DNA of 32,682 bases. Source: Nitrosopumilales archaeon. GTDB lineage: Archaea > Thermoproteota > Nitrososphaeria > Nitrososphaerales > Nitrosopumilaceae. The position numbers and the translations under genes were made by a program. Below, piece by piece: positions 24,458-32,519 of the stretch. The stretch lies in contig JADNRU010000010.1 of the NCBI GenBank assembly GCA_016276965.1, positions 1 through 32,682 on the forward strand, in the 5' to 3' direction. The notes under the pieces were generated by a model. It saw only the letters and a list, made by a program, of their open reading frames with translations. It did not search any database and had not been told where the DNA came from. The stretch's first letter is position 1; each line of letters begins with the position of its first letter.

Positions 24458-25270
24458 ATGATAATAAATTCTAGAACAGTTACATTGAACAAAGATATCC
24501 TAAATGAATTAGTTAATCAAGATTATGATTCAATCACAAAAACTATTGAAGACTTTCTTAAAAACCAAATTTCTGAAACTAGTTCAAAAGGAGTGATTGT
24601 GGGTTTAAGTGGAGGCTTAGATTCTTCTGTAATCACTTTTCTCTGTTCACGTGTTTTTAAAAAAAACATGCTAGCGCTGATAATGCCAGATACAAAAATT
24701 TCACCAAAGAGCGATACAGAAGATGCATTAAAAATTGTAGATAGTCTTGGAATAGAATACAAGCTTCTTGATATTGGTTTAATCGTATCTGAATATTCAA
24801 AGTATATTGAACCAAATGAAAGAGCGCTTGGAAATTTGCGTGCAAGAATTAGAGCCAATCTTCTATATTATTATGCAAATGTAAGAAACTACTTAGTGGT
24901 TGGTTCCAGTGATAAAAGCGAGTTTCTAATTGGATACTTTACAAAATTTGGCGATGGTAGTGCTGACTCGTTACCAATAGTTTCCTTATACAAAACTCAA
25001 GTAAGAGAGCTTGCCAAGTTTCTAGGAGTTCCAAAATCTGTTATAGAAAAGAAAAGTAGTCCACATCTTTGGAAAAATCATTTAGCAGAAGAGGAGATAG
25101 GAGCATCATATGCGGAAATAGATTCAATTCTCTATTGCATGTATGATAAAAAATTATCAATTGATGAAGTAATAAAAAAGACCAATATTGAAAGAAACAT
25201 CGTTGAAAAGATACATGAACGATACAAAAATAGTAAGCACAAAAGAATTACTGCAGCAAGACCACAATGA
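24458..25270 (+). CDS. nadE: NH3-dependent NAD+ synthetase
   Basis: Amidates deamido-NAD to NAD+ with ATP, the last step of NAD synthesis. The protein has 270 residues with the PP-loop SGGLDSS (51-57). SSDKSEFLIGYFTKFGDGSA and KSSPHLWKNHLAEEE are typical of the family. There is no N-terminal glutaminase domain, so ammonia is used directly unless a separate glutaminase exists; this suits an ammonia-oxidising host. The start is ATG at 24458. The cysteinyl-tRNA synthetase start lies 4 nt after the stop, so the two are probably translationally coupled. Confidence 0.95.
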   Translation: MIINSRTVTLNKDILNELVNQDYDSITKTIEDFLKNQISETSSKGVIVGLSGGLDSSVITFLCSRVFKKNMLALIMPDTKISPKSDTEDALKIVDSLGIEYKLLDIGLIVSEYSKYIEPNERALGNLRARIRANLLYYYANVRNYLVVGSSDKSEFLIGYFTKFGDGSADSLPIVSLYKTQVRELAKFLGVPKSVIEKKSSPHLWKNHLAEEEIGASYAEIDSILYCMYDKKLSIDEVIKKTNIERNIVEKIHERYKNSKHKRITAARPQ

Positions 25271-25273
25271 GAA

Positions 25274-26677
25274 ATGAAAAAAATGAAAATTAAGGATACT
25301 TTAAGTGGGCAAGATAAAGAACTTGATATTTCAAAAAAGGTGAGAATCTACCTTTGTGGTGTGACTGTCTACGATGAATCACACATAGGTCATGCAAGGA
25401 CCATAATAGTTTTTGATATTCTTCGCAGATATCTTGAATCAAAAGGAATCGAAGTAGAATTAATCCAAAATTTTACTGATGTTGATGATAAAATTATCCT
25501 TAGGGCTAAAAGAGAAAATGTTCGTGCCTCAGCAATTAGTTCACGATATATTCAACATTATTATGATGATTTTGATGGACTAAATGTTCATCGCGCAACA
25601 AAATTTCCAAAAGCTACTGAACACATACAAGATATGCAGGATTTTATCCAGGACCTATTAAAAAAAGAATTTGCATATACGAGCAAAAATGGAGTATATT
25701 TTAGAGTAAGCAAATTTTTAGATTATGGAAAACTTTCAAAGAAAAATATCGGAGATCTTGTTGTGGGAGCAAGAGTTGAAGAAGACAAAGAGAAAGAATC
25801 TGGAATAGATTTTGCGTTATGGAAATTTTCTAAAGATGATCCTTCTTGGGAAAGTCCATGGGGAAGAGGAAGACCAGGGTGGCATATTGAGTGTTCAACT
25901 ATGGTACATAAGTATCTAGGAAACACTATTGAAATACACGGTGGTGGAAGAGATTTAATCTTTCCCCACCATGAAAACGAAATAGCACAGTCAGAATCAC
26001 GTACCTCTAAACCTCTTGCAAAAATTTGGATGCATGTTGGAATGATTACAATTAATGGAGAAAAAATGGCAAAATCCAAAGGAAACATTAAGTCAATTAA
26101 ACATGTCTTAGAAAATTGGGGACCAAACATCATTAGACTCTTTTGTCTCGCAGGTCATTATTCAAAACCAATTGATTATTCAGAAGACTTGTTAAAAGAA
26201 AATGTGATAAAATGGAGACAAGCTGAATCTTGTTATTATGAAATGAAACTAGCGCAAGAAGAAGGACCTACAAAGGAAATTGAAAAATTAATTTTCGAAT
26301 GCAAAAGTGAATTTGATTCTGCACTTGATGATGATTGTAATACACATCTTGCACTTTCAGCATTTTTTAAATTCGTTAAAGAGATTAATCGAATAGCGGC
26401 ATCTGATTCATTAACTAAATCAATATCAAAATTAGCTTTAAATCGATTTGAAAAAATGTTAGATGTTTTAGGTTTAGTTATTCCAAAAATTTCTAATGAG
26501 GAAATAAATTCAATTAATGGTTTAATAAAAAAGCGAGAAACCATGCGAGGAAAAAAACAGTTTCAGGAGGCAGACTTCATAAGAGATCAAATTGCAGAAA
26601 TGGGAATTGAGTTAATCGATCATAAAACTAGGACCACGTGGATGAAAAAAGAAAAAATAAAATCAGATTTTAATTAG
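25274..26677 (+). CDS. cysS: Cysteinyl-tRNA synthetase
   Basis: Class I synthetase of 467 residues. The N-terminal zinc/substrate Cys is C28 in YLCGVTVYD. The HIGH motif is HIGH (37-40) and the KMSKS-type motif is KMAKS at about 263-267. GGGRDLIFPHHENEIAQSE and WHIECSTM are family signatures carrying further zinc ligands. The C-terminal DALR-like helical domain is present. The ATG at 25274 follows the nadE stop at once. Presence of a direct CysRS means this organism need not rely on the phosphoserine (SepRS/SepCysS) route. Confidence 0.96.
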   Translation: MKKMKIKDTLSGQDKELDISKKVRIYLCGVTVYDESHIGHARTIIVFDILRRYLESKGIEVELIQNFTDVDDKIILRAKRENVRASAISSRYIQHYYDDFDGLNVHRATKFPKATEHIQDMQDFIQDLLKKEFAYTSKNGVYFRVSKFLDYGKLSKKNIGDLVVGARVEEDKEKESGIDFALWKFSKDDPSWESPWGRGRPGWHIECSTMVHKYLGNTIEIHGGGRDLIFPHHENEIAQSESRTSKPLAKIWMHVGMITINGEKMAKSKGNIKSIKHVLENWGPNIIRLFCLAGHYSKPIDYSEDLLKENVIKWRQAESCYYEMKLAQEEGPTKEIEKLIFECKSEFDSALDDDCNTHLALSAFFKFVKEINRIAASDSLTKSISKLALNRFEKMLDVLGLVIPKISNEEINSINGLIKKRETMRGKKQFQEADFIRDQIAEMGIELIDHKTRTTWMKKEKIKSDFN

Positions 26678-26695
26678 TCTATGAAAAGTTATGGA

Positions 26696-27907
26696 TTATT
26701 TTTTTGAAGCACTAATTAAGGATATTACATCTCTATCTCTTAGCTGATAAGTTGTTGGCAATCTTAGATTATATCTTAGGTCTTTAGCATAAAGAAGCCC
26801 CTTTGGCAAATCTGTATGTATTTCCCTAGCTAGATCTTTTACTGTAGCACCATCTTTCATCAAAATTAGGTCTGGAAGAACCCTTCCTTTCTTATCAGAT
26901 AGTTTTTCTTCATTTGCTACGGGATAAACAGAATTCATTTTTAGCAATTTGAAAACTGCTACGTTTATTGCAAATTGGACCCCCGTTCTCATGTATTCAC
27001 CCATAATGCTTTTTTTGATAAATTCCAACGCATTTTTTTGCTTTTCATTAAGGTCCTGAGGATTAATAATATCAAATTGTTCGGAACCTGGAGAGTATTT
27101 TATAAGACTTTTCTGTTCAGCACGTCGCAAACTTAGTTCACTATCAGCACTAGCAGGAACAACAATTGTATCATTGTATCTTTCACGTAATCTATCAAAA
27201 GTTTTTTCTCCACCCTCAATATCTATTTTGTTTGCAACAATCAAGGTTGGTTTTGAAATATTTCGTAGAAATGTTGCAAAGTTTTTCGTATCTTGAATTT
27301 CATAATTATCAAATTCTTTGTCTTCAAGTCCCGTTGATTTAAGAGTCTCTTTGATATTGTCTTTTGTTACTCCTACACCACGGTATAGATCAGTTAAAGC
27401 ATTTACTTGGTCTGTACCAGAACGAATTAATTTTGATACTTTATCTCGATTTCCTTCAAGAATTTTATGGTACCACATGATTAATTCTTCTTCAATATCT
27501 GCAAAATCAGAAATTGGATCACCAGAGCCAACTTCTGCTACTTTTCCTGTGGCATCAACACTTCCAGATACATCTACCACATGTAACAAAACATCTGACT
27601 GCGCTGCAATTGTTAGAAATTGATTTCCTAATCCTTTACCTTTCCATGCATCTTTTATGAGACCAGGTAAATCAATTAGCTCAATTGGAATATATCTCCA
27701 ACCATCTTTGCATATGGAATTATTAGGATTATCAAATACATTGAACTCTTGATGAACGCAGAGTGTAATTGCGTGTGCAGTTGCTGTTTCTGCCTTTTTT
27801 GTAGTAAATGGATAAGTAGAAATTTCTGAAGACGACAACGTAGCAGCATTAAAAAAAGTAGTTTTACCAGTGTTTGTTTTGCCAATAAGGCCGATTCTAA
27901 TCGGCAT
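26696..27907 (-). CDS. ychF: YchF/Obg-family P-loop NTPase with TGS domain
   Basis: A 403-residue TRAFAC-class NTPase of the YchF group, ribosome-associated and, in studied members, able to use ATP. G1 is GLIGKTNTGKTT (6-17), G3 is DLPGLIKDAWKGKGLGNQFL, and the base-recognition motif reads VANKID. The TGS domain is at the C-terminus (about 325-403; DLAREIHTDLPKGLLYAKDL). YchF proteins often carry NxxE in place of NKxD; here NKID is kept, so GTP use is plausible. The start is ATG at 27907, with a TATA-like box 24 nt upstream. It is convergent with cysS. Confidence 0.9.
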   Translation of the reverse strand: MPIRIGLIGKTNTGKTTFFNAATLSSSEISTYPFTTKKAETATAHAITLCVHQEFNVFDNPNNSICKDGWRYIPIELIDLPGLIKDAWKGKGLGNQFLTIAAQSDVLLHVVDVSGSVDATGKVAEVGSGDPISDFADIEEELIMWYHKILEGNRDKVSKLIRSGTDQVNALTDLYRGVGVTKDNIKETLKSTGLEDKEFDNYEIQDTKNFATFLRNISKPTLIVANKIDIEGGEKTFDRLRERYNDTIVVPASADSELSLRRAEQKSLIKYSPGSEQFDIINPQDLNEKQKNALEFIKKSIMGEYMRTGVQFAINVAVFKLLKMNSVYPVANEEKLSDKKGRVLPDLILMKDGATVKDLAREIHTDLPKGLLYAKDLRYNLRLPTTYQLRDRDVISLISASKK

Positions 27908-27925
27908 AATTAAATTTTCATTTCA

Positions 27926-27936
27926 GAATATTTATC
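27926..27936 (-). promoter_or_regulatory. TATA-like box of ychF
   Basis: On the minus strand GATAAATATTC is centred about 24 nt before the ATG at 27907, consistent with a leaderless transcript. It sits just after the stop of the preceding minus-strand gene. Confidence 0.45.
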
Positions 27937-27944
27937 TCTGTCTG

Positions 27945-28310
27945 CTAGTCATTTTTTAATTGTTCTTTGAGTTTTTTACATGTATGCTTTAGTTCGTCAA
28001 TTGACCACTCTATTTCATCAAGTTCATCTTTTGTAAAATCATCATTCCATTTTTCAAGGGATGATTTTGAAATTTGGGTACAATGATACAATAGAGCCCA
28101 ATAGGGATGATGCTCAGCAGTAGTATAAGCTAGCTCTGCAACAGCTTCAATCCCATTTTTGGCTCTGGAAATTGAAGTAATGTTTTCTCCAAAAATACTA
28201 ATAATATTTGACTCCAAATCTTCTTCAATCTTTAACATAGTATTTTTCTTTTCAAATGATTTGACAAGTTCTAAAAGAGATTCGTAAAAATCAGAAAACG
28301 AGTTGGTCAT
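27945..28310 (-). CDS. Small helical protein of unknown function
   Basis: I do not recognise this 121-residue protein. It appears fully alpha-helical and acidic, with no signal or membrane segment. A central stretch, AELAYTTAEHHPYWALLYHC, contains paired histidines and aromatics that might bind a metal or cofactor. The C-terminus (about 85-121) is a charged helix ending in KKLKEQLKND. The start is ATG at 28310, only 3 nt after the stop of the CoA-binding protein, so the two are very likely one operon and may work together. Confidence 0.65.
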   Translation of the reverse strand: MTNSFSDFYESLLELVKSFEKKNTMLKIEEDLESNIISIFGENITSISRAKNGIEAVAELAYTTAEHHPYWALLYHCTQISKSSLEKWNDDFTKDELDEIEWSIDELKHTCKKLKEQLKND

Positions 28311-28313
28311 GGA

Positions 28314-28724
28314 TCAAAAAAGCCGTTGATGTTCAGCCAACATACATCTATTGAAAACAACCGTGATTCCTTCTTTTCTAGCCAATTCTTCAGCTTCAGT
28401 GTTATGAATTCCTTCTTGTAACCAAATCACTTTAGGTTTCTTTTTAATAGCATCTTTAACAAATGGTAATACTTGATCTGATGGCCTAAAAACATCAACT
28501 ATGTCAATTGATTCATCAACATCATTAATGCTAGGATAACATTTTTTGTTCAAAATTTCATCGGCACTTGGATTAATTGGAATAATATTATATCCATTTT
28601 CTGCCAAATATTTTGGAACAAAGTGAGCTGCCTTTTCTTGATTTTTTGATAATCCAATTACTGCAACATTTTTCAAAGAATAGATTTCTTTTATTTCTTC
28701 ATCAGATAGAGAATCTTTTTCCAT
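28314..28724 (-). CDS. CoA-binding domain protein (YccU-like)
   Basis: A single-domain protein of 136 residues with the Rossmann-like CoA-binding fold also found in succinyl-CoA synthetase alpha. VAVIGLSKNQEKAAHFVPKYL (about 20-40) is the nucleotide-binding loop. IVDVFRPSDQVLPFVKDAI and VIWLQEGIHN are typical of the stand-alone group. The enzyme role of these proteins is unknown; they bind CoA or acyl-CoA in the cytosol. There is no ATP-grasp partner, so a ligase activity is not expected from this chain alone. The start is ATG at 28724, with a TATA-like GATTATTA on the minus strand about 28 nt upstream. Confidence 0.85.
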   Translation of the reverse strand: MEKDSLSDEEIKEIYSLKNVAVIGLSKNQEKAAHFVPKYLAENGYNIIPINPSADEILNKKCYPSINDVDESIDIVDVFRPSDQVLPFVKDAIKKKPKVIWLQEGIHNTEAEELARKEGITVVFNRCMLAEHQRLF

Positions 28725-28776
28725 AAATCCAATAGTTATTTTTTGGTTAATAATCTATTAGGAATTTTTATGAAAT

Positions 28777-28869
28777 TTCTAATTTATGGGGAAATCCTGC
28801 ACGCCCAAAAGGAAGGGAATGTCACCCAACTACTCTCAGCGTGTGGATTTCCCACTAGTAAATTTAGAA
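28777..28869. repeat. Imperfect long inverted repeat, candidate structured RNA or miniature element
   Basis: The left arm (28777-28804) and right arm (28839-28869) pair almost throughout. TTCTAA/TTTAGAA with TTTA/TAAA forms the outer part, a perfect 9-bp GGGAAATCC/GGATTTCCC (28789-28797 with 28845-28853) the middle, and CACGC/GCGTG (28800-28804 with 28839-28843) the inner stem. The loop is 34 nt. By hand count about half the bases in 28787-28853 are G or C, far above the AT-rich surroundings. It lies in the 276-nt gap between the CoA-binding protein and biotin ligase. The rest of that gap holds promoter-like AT sequence and the T7/A7 palindrome. Confidence 0.6.
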
Positions 28870-28897
28870 CTAAATTGAGTTATGCATGTGTTTGTAA

Positions 28898-28916
28898 TTT
28901 TTTTGTTACAAAAAAA
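28898..28916. terminator. T7/A7 palindrome, possible terminator or promoter element
   Basis: TTTTTTTGT-T-ACAAAAAAA is a perfect 9-bp inverted repeat around one base, just after the larger inverted repeat. On either strand it would give a hairpin-adjacent U-run, so it could end a transcript of the element, but simple AT sequence can also look like this. Confidence 0.25.
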
Positions 28917-28966
28917 CATAGAACATTTTGAATAAAATTCAGCATCCAATATAGCTAGAAACGAAC

Positions 28967-28976
28967 TTTTTATAAT
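28967..28976 (+). promoter_or_regulatory. TATA box of the biotin ligase gene
   Basis: TTTTTATAAT is centred about 29 nt before the TTG at 29001, supporting that start codon and a leaderless mRNA. Confidence 0.5.
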
Positions 28977-29000
28977 CAAGATTCAAAATTACCTTGTATT

Positions 29001-29996
29001 TTGATATACAATTCCTATGACAATGTGGGTTTAGTTCGAGTATTATCTTTTTTAAAATCTCATAGTTCCGAATATCTTTCTGGTCAGGACTTAAGTGATG
29101 TATTAAAGATAAGTAGAGTAGCAGTATGGAAACATATCAACCGGATTCGTTCATTAGGATACAAAATTGAATCAAAACAAAAACTAGGATACAAACTAGT
29201 AAAAAATACCGAACTCTTGTTACCTTGGGAAATAATAGATGGTATAAAAACACGAAAAATAGGAAGGCGTTCTTACTATTTTGATTCAATAGATTCTACT
29301 CAGGCTTTTGCAAAAACATTAACAACCAATCCAAAAGAAAATGGTGCAATAATTATTGCACAAAAACAAACAAGTGGAAAGGGTAGGATGAAAAGAAAAT
29401 GGATTTCACCCCCTGGCGGGATTTGGTTTTCTATTGTTTTGAAACCTGAAATTGACGTTTCATTAATCACGTTATTTCCTATTGCAGCCTCCTTAGCTTT
29501 GGCAATTTCAATAGAAAAAACCTTGAAGAAAAAACCGGAATTAAAATGGCCAAATGATATTACTTTAAGAGGAAAAAAAGCAGCTGGAATCTTAATTGAT
29601 TTATCAATGGAATCAAACAGTATTGAAAATCTCATTCTTGGTGTTGGTATAAATTTTAAAATTAATCCCAGAAATATAGAAAAATCAATTAAAAACACGG
29701 GAAATTATTATGGAGTAGCAACTTTAGTTAAGAAAAATGAAAATTCTAATCCAATAAAATTAGTTCAATCCTTTCTTTTTGAATTGGAAAAAATGATGGA
29801 TTCTCTAGAACAAAGGAAGATTCGAGAAATTATTAAAAATTGGACAAAAAAATCATTCACTATAGGAAAGTATGTAAAAGTTTTAACTTCTGATGGAATT
29901 GTTCAAGGAAAGGCATTAAGAATTGATAATGATGGAGCTTTAGTAATATCTCAAAATAAAAAAACCACGCGTGTACTAGTTGGCGATGTAACCTGA
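29001..29996 (+). CDS. birA: Biotin-[acetyl/propionyl-CoA carboxylase] ligase with HTH domain
   Basis: Activates biotin with ATP and attaches it to carboxylase carrier domains. In thaumarchaea the acceptor should be the acetyl-CoA/propionyl-CoA carboxylase that feeds methylmalonyl-CoA to the mutase found earlier in this window. An N-terminal winged helix (about 10-65, SDVLKISRVAVWKHINRI) precedes the catalytic domain, with the biotin-binding GKGRMKRKW (127-134) and KWPNDI (181-186). GRGR is the usual form of the first motif, so GRMKRK is a variant. The C-terminal SH3-like domain is present. The start is TTG at 29001, supported by the TATA spacing. The HTH suggests it may also regulate genes, as in BirA. 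Confidence 0.9.
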   Translation: MIYNSYDNVGLVRVLSFLKSHSSEYLSGQDLSDVLKISRVAVWKHINRIRSLGYKIESKQKLGYKLVKNTELLLPWEIIDGIKTRKIGRRSYYFDSIDSTQAFAKTLTTNPKENGAIIIAQKQTSGKGRMKRKWISPPGGIWFSIVLKPEIDVSLITLFPIAASLALAISIEKTLKKKPELKWPNDITLRGKKAAGILIDLSMESNSIENLILGVGINFKINPRNIEKSIKNTGNYYGVATLVKKNENSNPIKLVQSFLFELEKMMDSLEQRKIREIIKNWTKKSFTIGKYVKVLTSDGIVQGKALRIDNDGALVISQNKKTTRVLVGDVT

Positions 29997-30078
29997 ACTA
30001 AAAATATTATCTTAGTCTATGGCATTTTTTCATTCTACATGATTAAATCTTTTCTACAAAAACTAAAACAAGAAATTT

Positions 30079-30552
30079 TTATTTTTGGAATCCAGAACTA
30101 TGATCCCATGTGGCAAAATATTTAGGAGTAATTTCCAATAATACGGAAAATCCATTTTTGACTCCATCCATTAAGAATTTTGCAACTTCATTTTCCAAAT
30201 TACCAGTATACTTTATCATTATTTTTTCAGCGATTGGAATGTTAGCTTGTATGTCTTCTAATATACGAACAGTCCCTTTCCCTCGTACACCTTTGTAAGG
30301 AATGGTTTCATCATCTACACAAAAATAAACAGAATTTTTATTTCGTATATTTTTGGTTTTTTTTGCAGTTTTAGCAGTTTCTACATATAGCTTACCGTTA
30401 TCATAAATATACCATACCGGATGAACATTTGGTTCGCCAGATTCATCTATTGTCCCCAATAATAAATTCAGTTTGCTTTTAGAAAGAAAATCTATCGTTT
30501 GGGTTTCAGTCAATTCTGAACCAAATCCAGGACTGGCATGTACAATTTTCAT
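30079..30552 (-). CDS. Pyridoxamine 5'-phosphate oxidase-like FMN/F420-binding protein
   Basis: A 157-residue split-barrel flavin-fold protein. LLLGTIDESGEPNVHPVWYI, then GKLYVETAKTAKKTKNIRNK and VYFCVDDE are typical of the PNPOx-like superfamily, in which paired chains bind FMN, F420 or haem. It lacks the full residue set of true PNP oxidases, so a role in vitamin B6 synthesis is unlikely; an F420- or FMN-dependent reductase is possible. The start is ATG at 30552, with a TATA-like box 28 nt upstream. It is convergent with birA across 82 nt of AT-rich sequence. Confidence 0.8.
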   Translation of the reverse strand: MKIVHASPGFGSELTETQTIDFLSKSKLNLLLGTIDESGEPNVHPVWYIYDNGKLYVETAKTAKKTKNIRNKNSVYFCVDDETIPYKGVRGKGTVRILEDIQANIPIAEKIMIKYTGNLENEVAKFLMDGVKNGFSVLLEITPKYFATWDHSSGFQK

Positions 30553-30574
30553 ACCAACTACTCATTTGATTTTC

Positions 30575-30585
30575 TAATAAATTTA
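30575..30585 (-). promoter_or_regulatory. TATA-like box of the PNPOx-like gene
   Basis: On the minus strand GTAAATTTATTAG contains a TATA-like core centred 28 nt before the ATG at 30552. Confidence 0.4.
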
Positions 30586-30622
30586 CTTATTTTAAAAAAA
30601 TCTAGGGATGAAATGAAGTGAT

Positions 30623-31204
30623 TTAGTTCATATCTAAAGCACGAGAGTGCTTTCTTGTGTGAGGTCTTTCACCAGGATGTTTTCTTCTCATGTGACCTGA
30701 TGGTCTTCCGTAGAGTAGTTCTAAGAACCAAGATTCATGTTCAACTTCTTCAGCTAGGATGTCTTTTGCAATATCATACGTTATTGGATCTTTTCCATGA
30801 GTCATTTTGCAAACTTTGTCCCAGTTTATAGTTGCTCCTTGTTCAGCTTTAAGGCATTTCTCCAGAATTGCTTTTAGATCTGTGGGATTGTCAGGTAATT
30901 GAAGAAATTCACAACCAGACATCTTGATGTAATCAATTGGATCTTTTGGTAAAGAACCCCCTAGTTGATAGATTCTCTCAATGCAGGATTCAAAGTGACT
31001 GAGATCCTCCATTCTTGCATCTTCGATTATGCCTTTAACTCCTTCACCATCCATTCCTGTACAGTTGGCTCTTAGAAGTGTGAAGTAGTAATACGCTGTA
31101 AACTCAACCGAAGAGTTGATGACGAGTTGTTTGATTAGCTCGTCTACATCTAAACCGTTTTGTTTGAGTAATTCTACACCAACAACTTTTTCTGAATTGC
31201 CCAT
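30623..31204 (-). CDS. Dps-like ferritin (DPSL / thioferritin type)
   Basis: A four-helix ferritin-fold protein of 193 residues, expected to form a cage that oxidises and stores iron and protects DNA from peroxide. Iron-ligand candidates are E34, E66 and H70, E121, and E153 with H156 (EEVEHE), a bacterioferritin-like di-iron set. C98 and C132 are spaced like the cysteine pair that marks archaeal DPSL proteins. The tail (about 168-193: GRPSGHMRRKHPGERPHTRK) is strongly basic and His-rich, which could bind DNA or metal. The start is ATG at 31204. The 45-residue zinc protein lies just upstream on the same strand. Confidence 0.85.
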   Translation of the reverse strand: MGNSEKVVGVELLKQNGLDVDELIKQLVINSSVEFTAYYYFTLLRANCTGMDGEGVKGIIEDARMEDLSHFESCIERIYQLGGSLPKDPIDYIKMSGCEFLQLPDNPTDLKAILEKCLKAEQGATINWDKVCKMTHGKDPITYDIAKDILAEEVEHESWFLELLYGRPSGHMRRKHPGERPHTRKHSRALDMN

Positions 31205-31261
31205 GCCCTAACTGAAAATATTTTGACTTTGTAATAAGGATATTGAAAAAGAGATTACGTG

Positions 31262-31399
31262 TTAATTATGTAGATGTATTTGTGAATCACTGGATTTTCC
31301 ACATTTAGGACAATGTAATGTTACATAATTATGACAAATACTACATTGTTGGGCTGGTTCCATTTCTGTACCACATAATCTACAACTCTCTAATCTCAT
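31262..31399 (-). CDS. 45-residue triple-CxxC zinc microprotein
   Basis: A short frame from ATG 31399 to TAA 31262. The product begins MRLESCRLCGTEMEPAQQCS and continues with CHNYVTLHCPKCGK. Three knuckles are present: C6-C9, C19-C22 and C30-C33, enough for one full zinc ribbon plus a pair. It ends in an HLHN tail. A TATA-like box (TTTAAAAC on the minus strand) lies 27 nt before the ATG, which supports expression. It is 57 nt upstream of the Dps-like gene on the same strand. Function unknown; it may be a nucleic-acid or partner-binding ribbon. Confidence 0.65.
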   Translation of the reverse strand: MRLESCRLCGTEMEPAQQCSICHNYVTLHCPKCGKSSDSQIHLHN

Positions 31400-31422
31400 A
31401 AAAAACAATAATACAATTCGAG

Positions 31423-31430
31423 TTTTAAAT
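31423..31430 (-). promoter_or_regulatory. TATA-like box of the 45-residue zinc protein
   Basis: ATTTAAAAC on the minus strand is centred about 27 nt before the ATG at 31399, the leaderless spacing seen elsewhere in the window. Confidence 0.4.
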
Positions 31431-31607
31431 CAACAGAAAATTAGACTGCGCTAATTAGCATCACCTAACTTTTTACGAGTAAAAATTTCATTTCATTCTC
31501 ATTTTTTAGAATAAGAATGTAAATTAGCTGAACCTACACCTAATTAACCTGCGGACAATGTGTGAAATCCATAATAAGCAAATTCACTAAATAATAGTAG
31601 TAATAGT

Positions 31608-32519
31608 ATGATGAAAGAAGCTATGTTATCTCGAAGACGATGTCCTAGTTGTGGCAAAACTAAGATTCTTACCGATGAAAATTCAGGAGAAATGTTTTGT
31701 GGTTCGTGTGGCTTTGTAATTACAGAAAAGATTGCATCCACAAGTGCTGAATGGCGTTCGTTTTCGCAAGATGAAACAAATAGAGCTAGAACTGGTGCAG
31801 GAACTTCCCTTACTATGCACGACATGGGACTTTCAACAGTTATTGGTAGTGTAAACAAAGATGCTACAGGAAAACCACTTTCAGCATCTATGAGGAGCTC
31901 AATTGAGAGACTCCGAACATGGGACAGTAGAACTCAGGCTCATTCTTCTTCAGATAGAAATCTAAGACAAGCATTAAATGAGATGAATAAGATGAAAGAC
32001 AAACTTGCATTGACAGATGCAGTCATAGAAAAAGCTGCATACATTTACAGAAAGGCAATGGAGAAAAAATTAATCAGGGGACGTTCAATTCTTGGATTAG
32101 TGGCCGCTTGCCTTTATGCATCCTGTCGAAATACTGAAACTCCTCGAACATTAGATGATATGGCAAATGGAATTAATGTTAGAAGAAAAGATGTAGCGAG
32201 ATGTTACAGACTAATTTTTAGAGAATTAGAACTAAAAATACCAGTTCCTGATCCTAAAAAAGGAGTTTCTAGAATCGCCAGTCTTGCGGATCTTAGTGAA
32301 AAAACTAAAAGAAAAGCAATTGAGATTTTAGAAAAGGCTAAAAAGGTAGGAATGATTGCCGGCAAGGATCCTATGGGTATTGCTGCAGCTGCACTATACA
32401 TTGCCTGTATTAGCAATAACGAAACAAAATCTCAAAAGGAGATTTCTTTAGCATCTGGAGTAACGGAAGTAACAATTAGAAATAGATGCGCAGGTTTGAG
32501 AAAAATTATCGATTCTTAG
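31608..32519 (+). CDS. tfb: Transcription initiation factor B (TFB)
   Basis: The archaeal TFIIB homologue that binds TBP-TATA and the BRE and recruits RNA polymerase. The 303 residues hold an N-terminal zinc ribbon (C12, C15, C31, C34), a B-reader/linker region with SAEWRSFSQDE (about 46-56), and two cyclin-like repeats (about 105-195 and 205-300) whose core helices read GLVAACLYASCR and GIAAAALYIACI. All parts are present, so it should be a functional general factor. Thaumarchaea have several TFB paralogues, and which one this is cannot be said. ATG at 31608 or 31611 is the start; ATAATAAG about 33 nt upstream may be its TATA box. The 208 nt before it hold only AT-rich sequence with short palindromes. 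Confidence 0.95.
   Translation: MMKEAMLSRRRCPSCGKTKILTDENSGEMFCGSCGFVITEKIASTSAEWRSFSQDETNRARTGAGTSLTMHDMGLSTVIGSVNKDATGKPLSASMRSSIERLRTWDSRTQAHSSSDRNLRQALNEMNKMKDKLALTDAVIEKAAYIYRKAMEKKLIRGRSILGLVAACLYASCRNTETPRTLDDMANGINVRRKDVARCYRLIFRELELKIPVPDPKKGVSRIASLADLSEKTKRKAIEILEKAKKVGMIAGKDPMGIAAAALYIACISNNETKSQKEISLASGVTEVTIRNRCAGLRKIIDS

Noticed and set aside
28743-28931. A 62-codon plus-strand frame in the gap before birA
   Set aside because: It runs straight through the inverted repeat, has no recognisable domain, and its sequence is better explained by secondary structure.
31450-31459. Perfect 10-bp palindrome GCTAATTAGC upstream of TFB
   Set aside because: A palindrome of this length is expected about once per kilobase by chance, and it is not placed against a clear TATA box.
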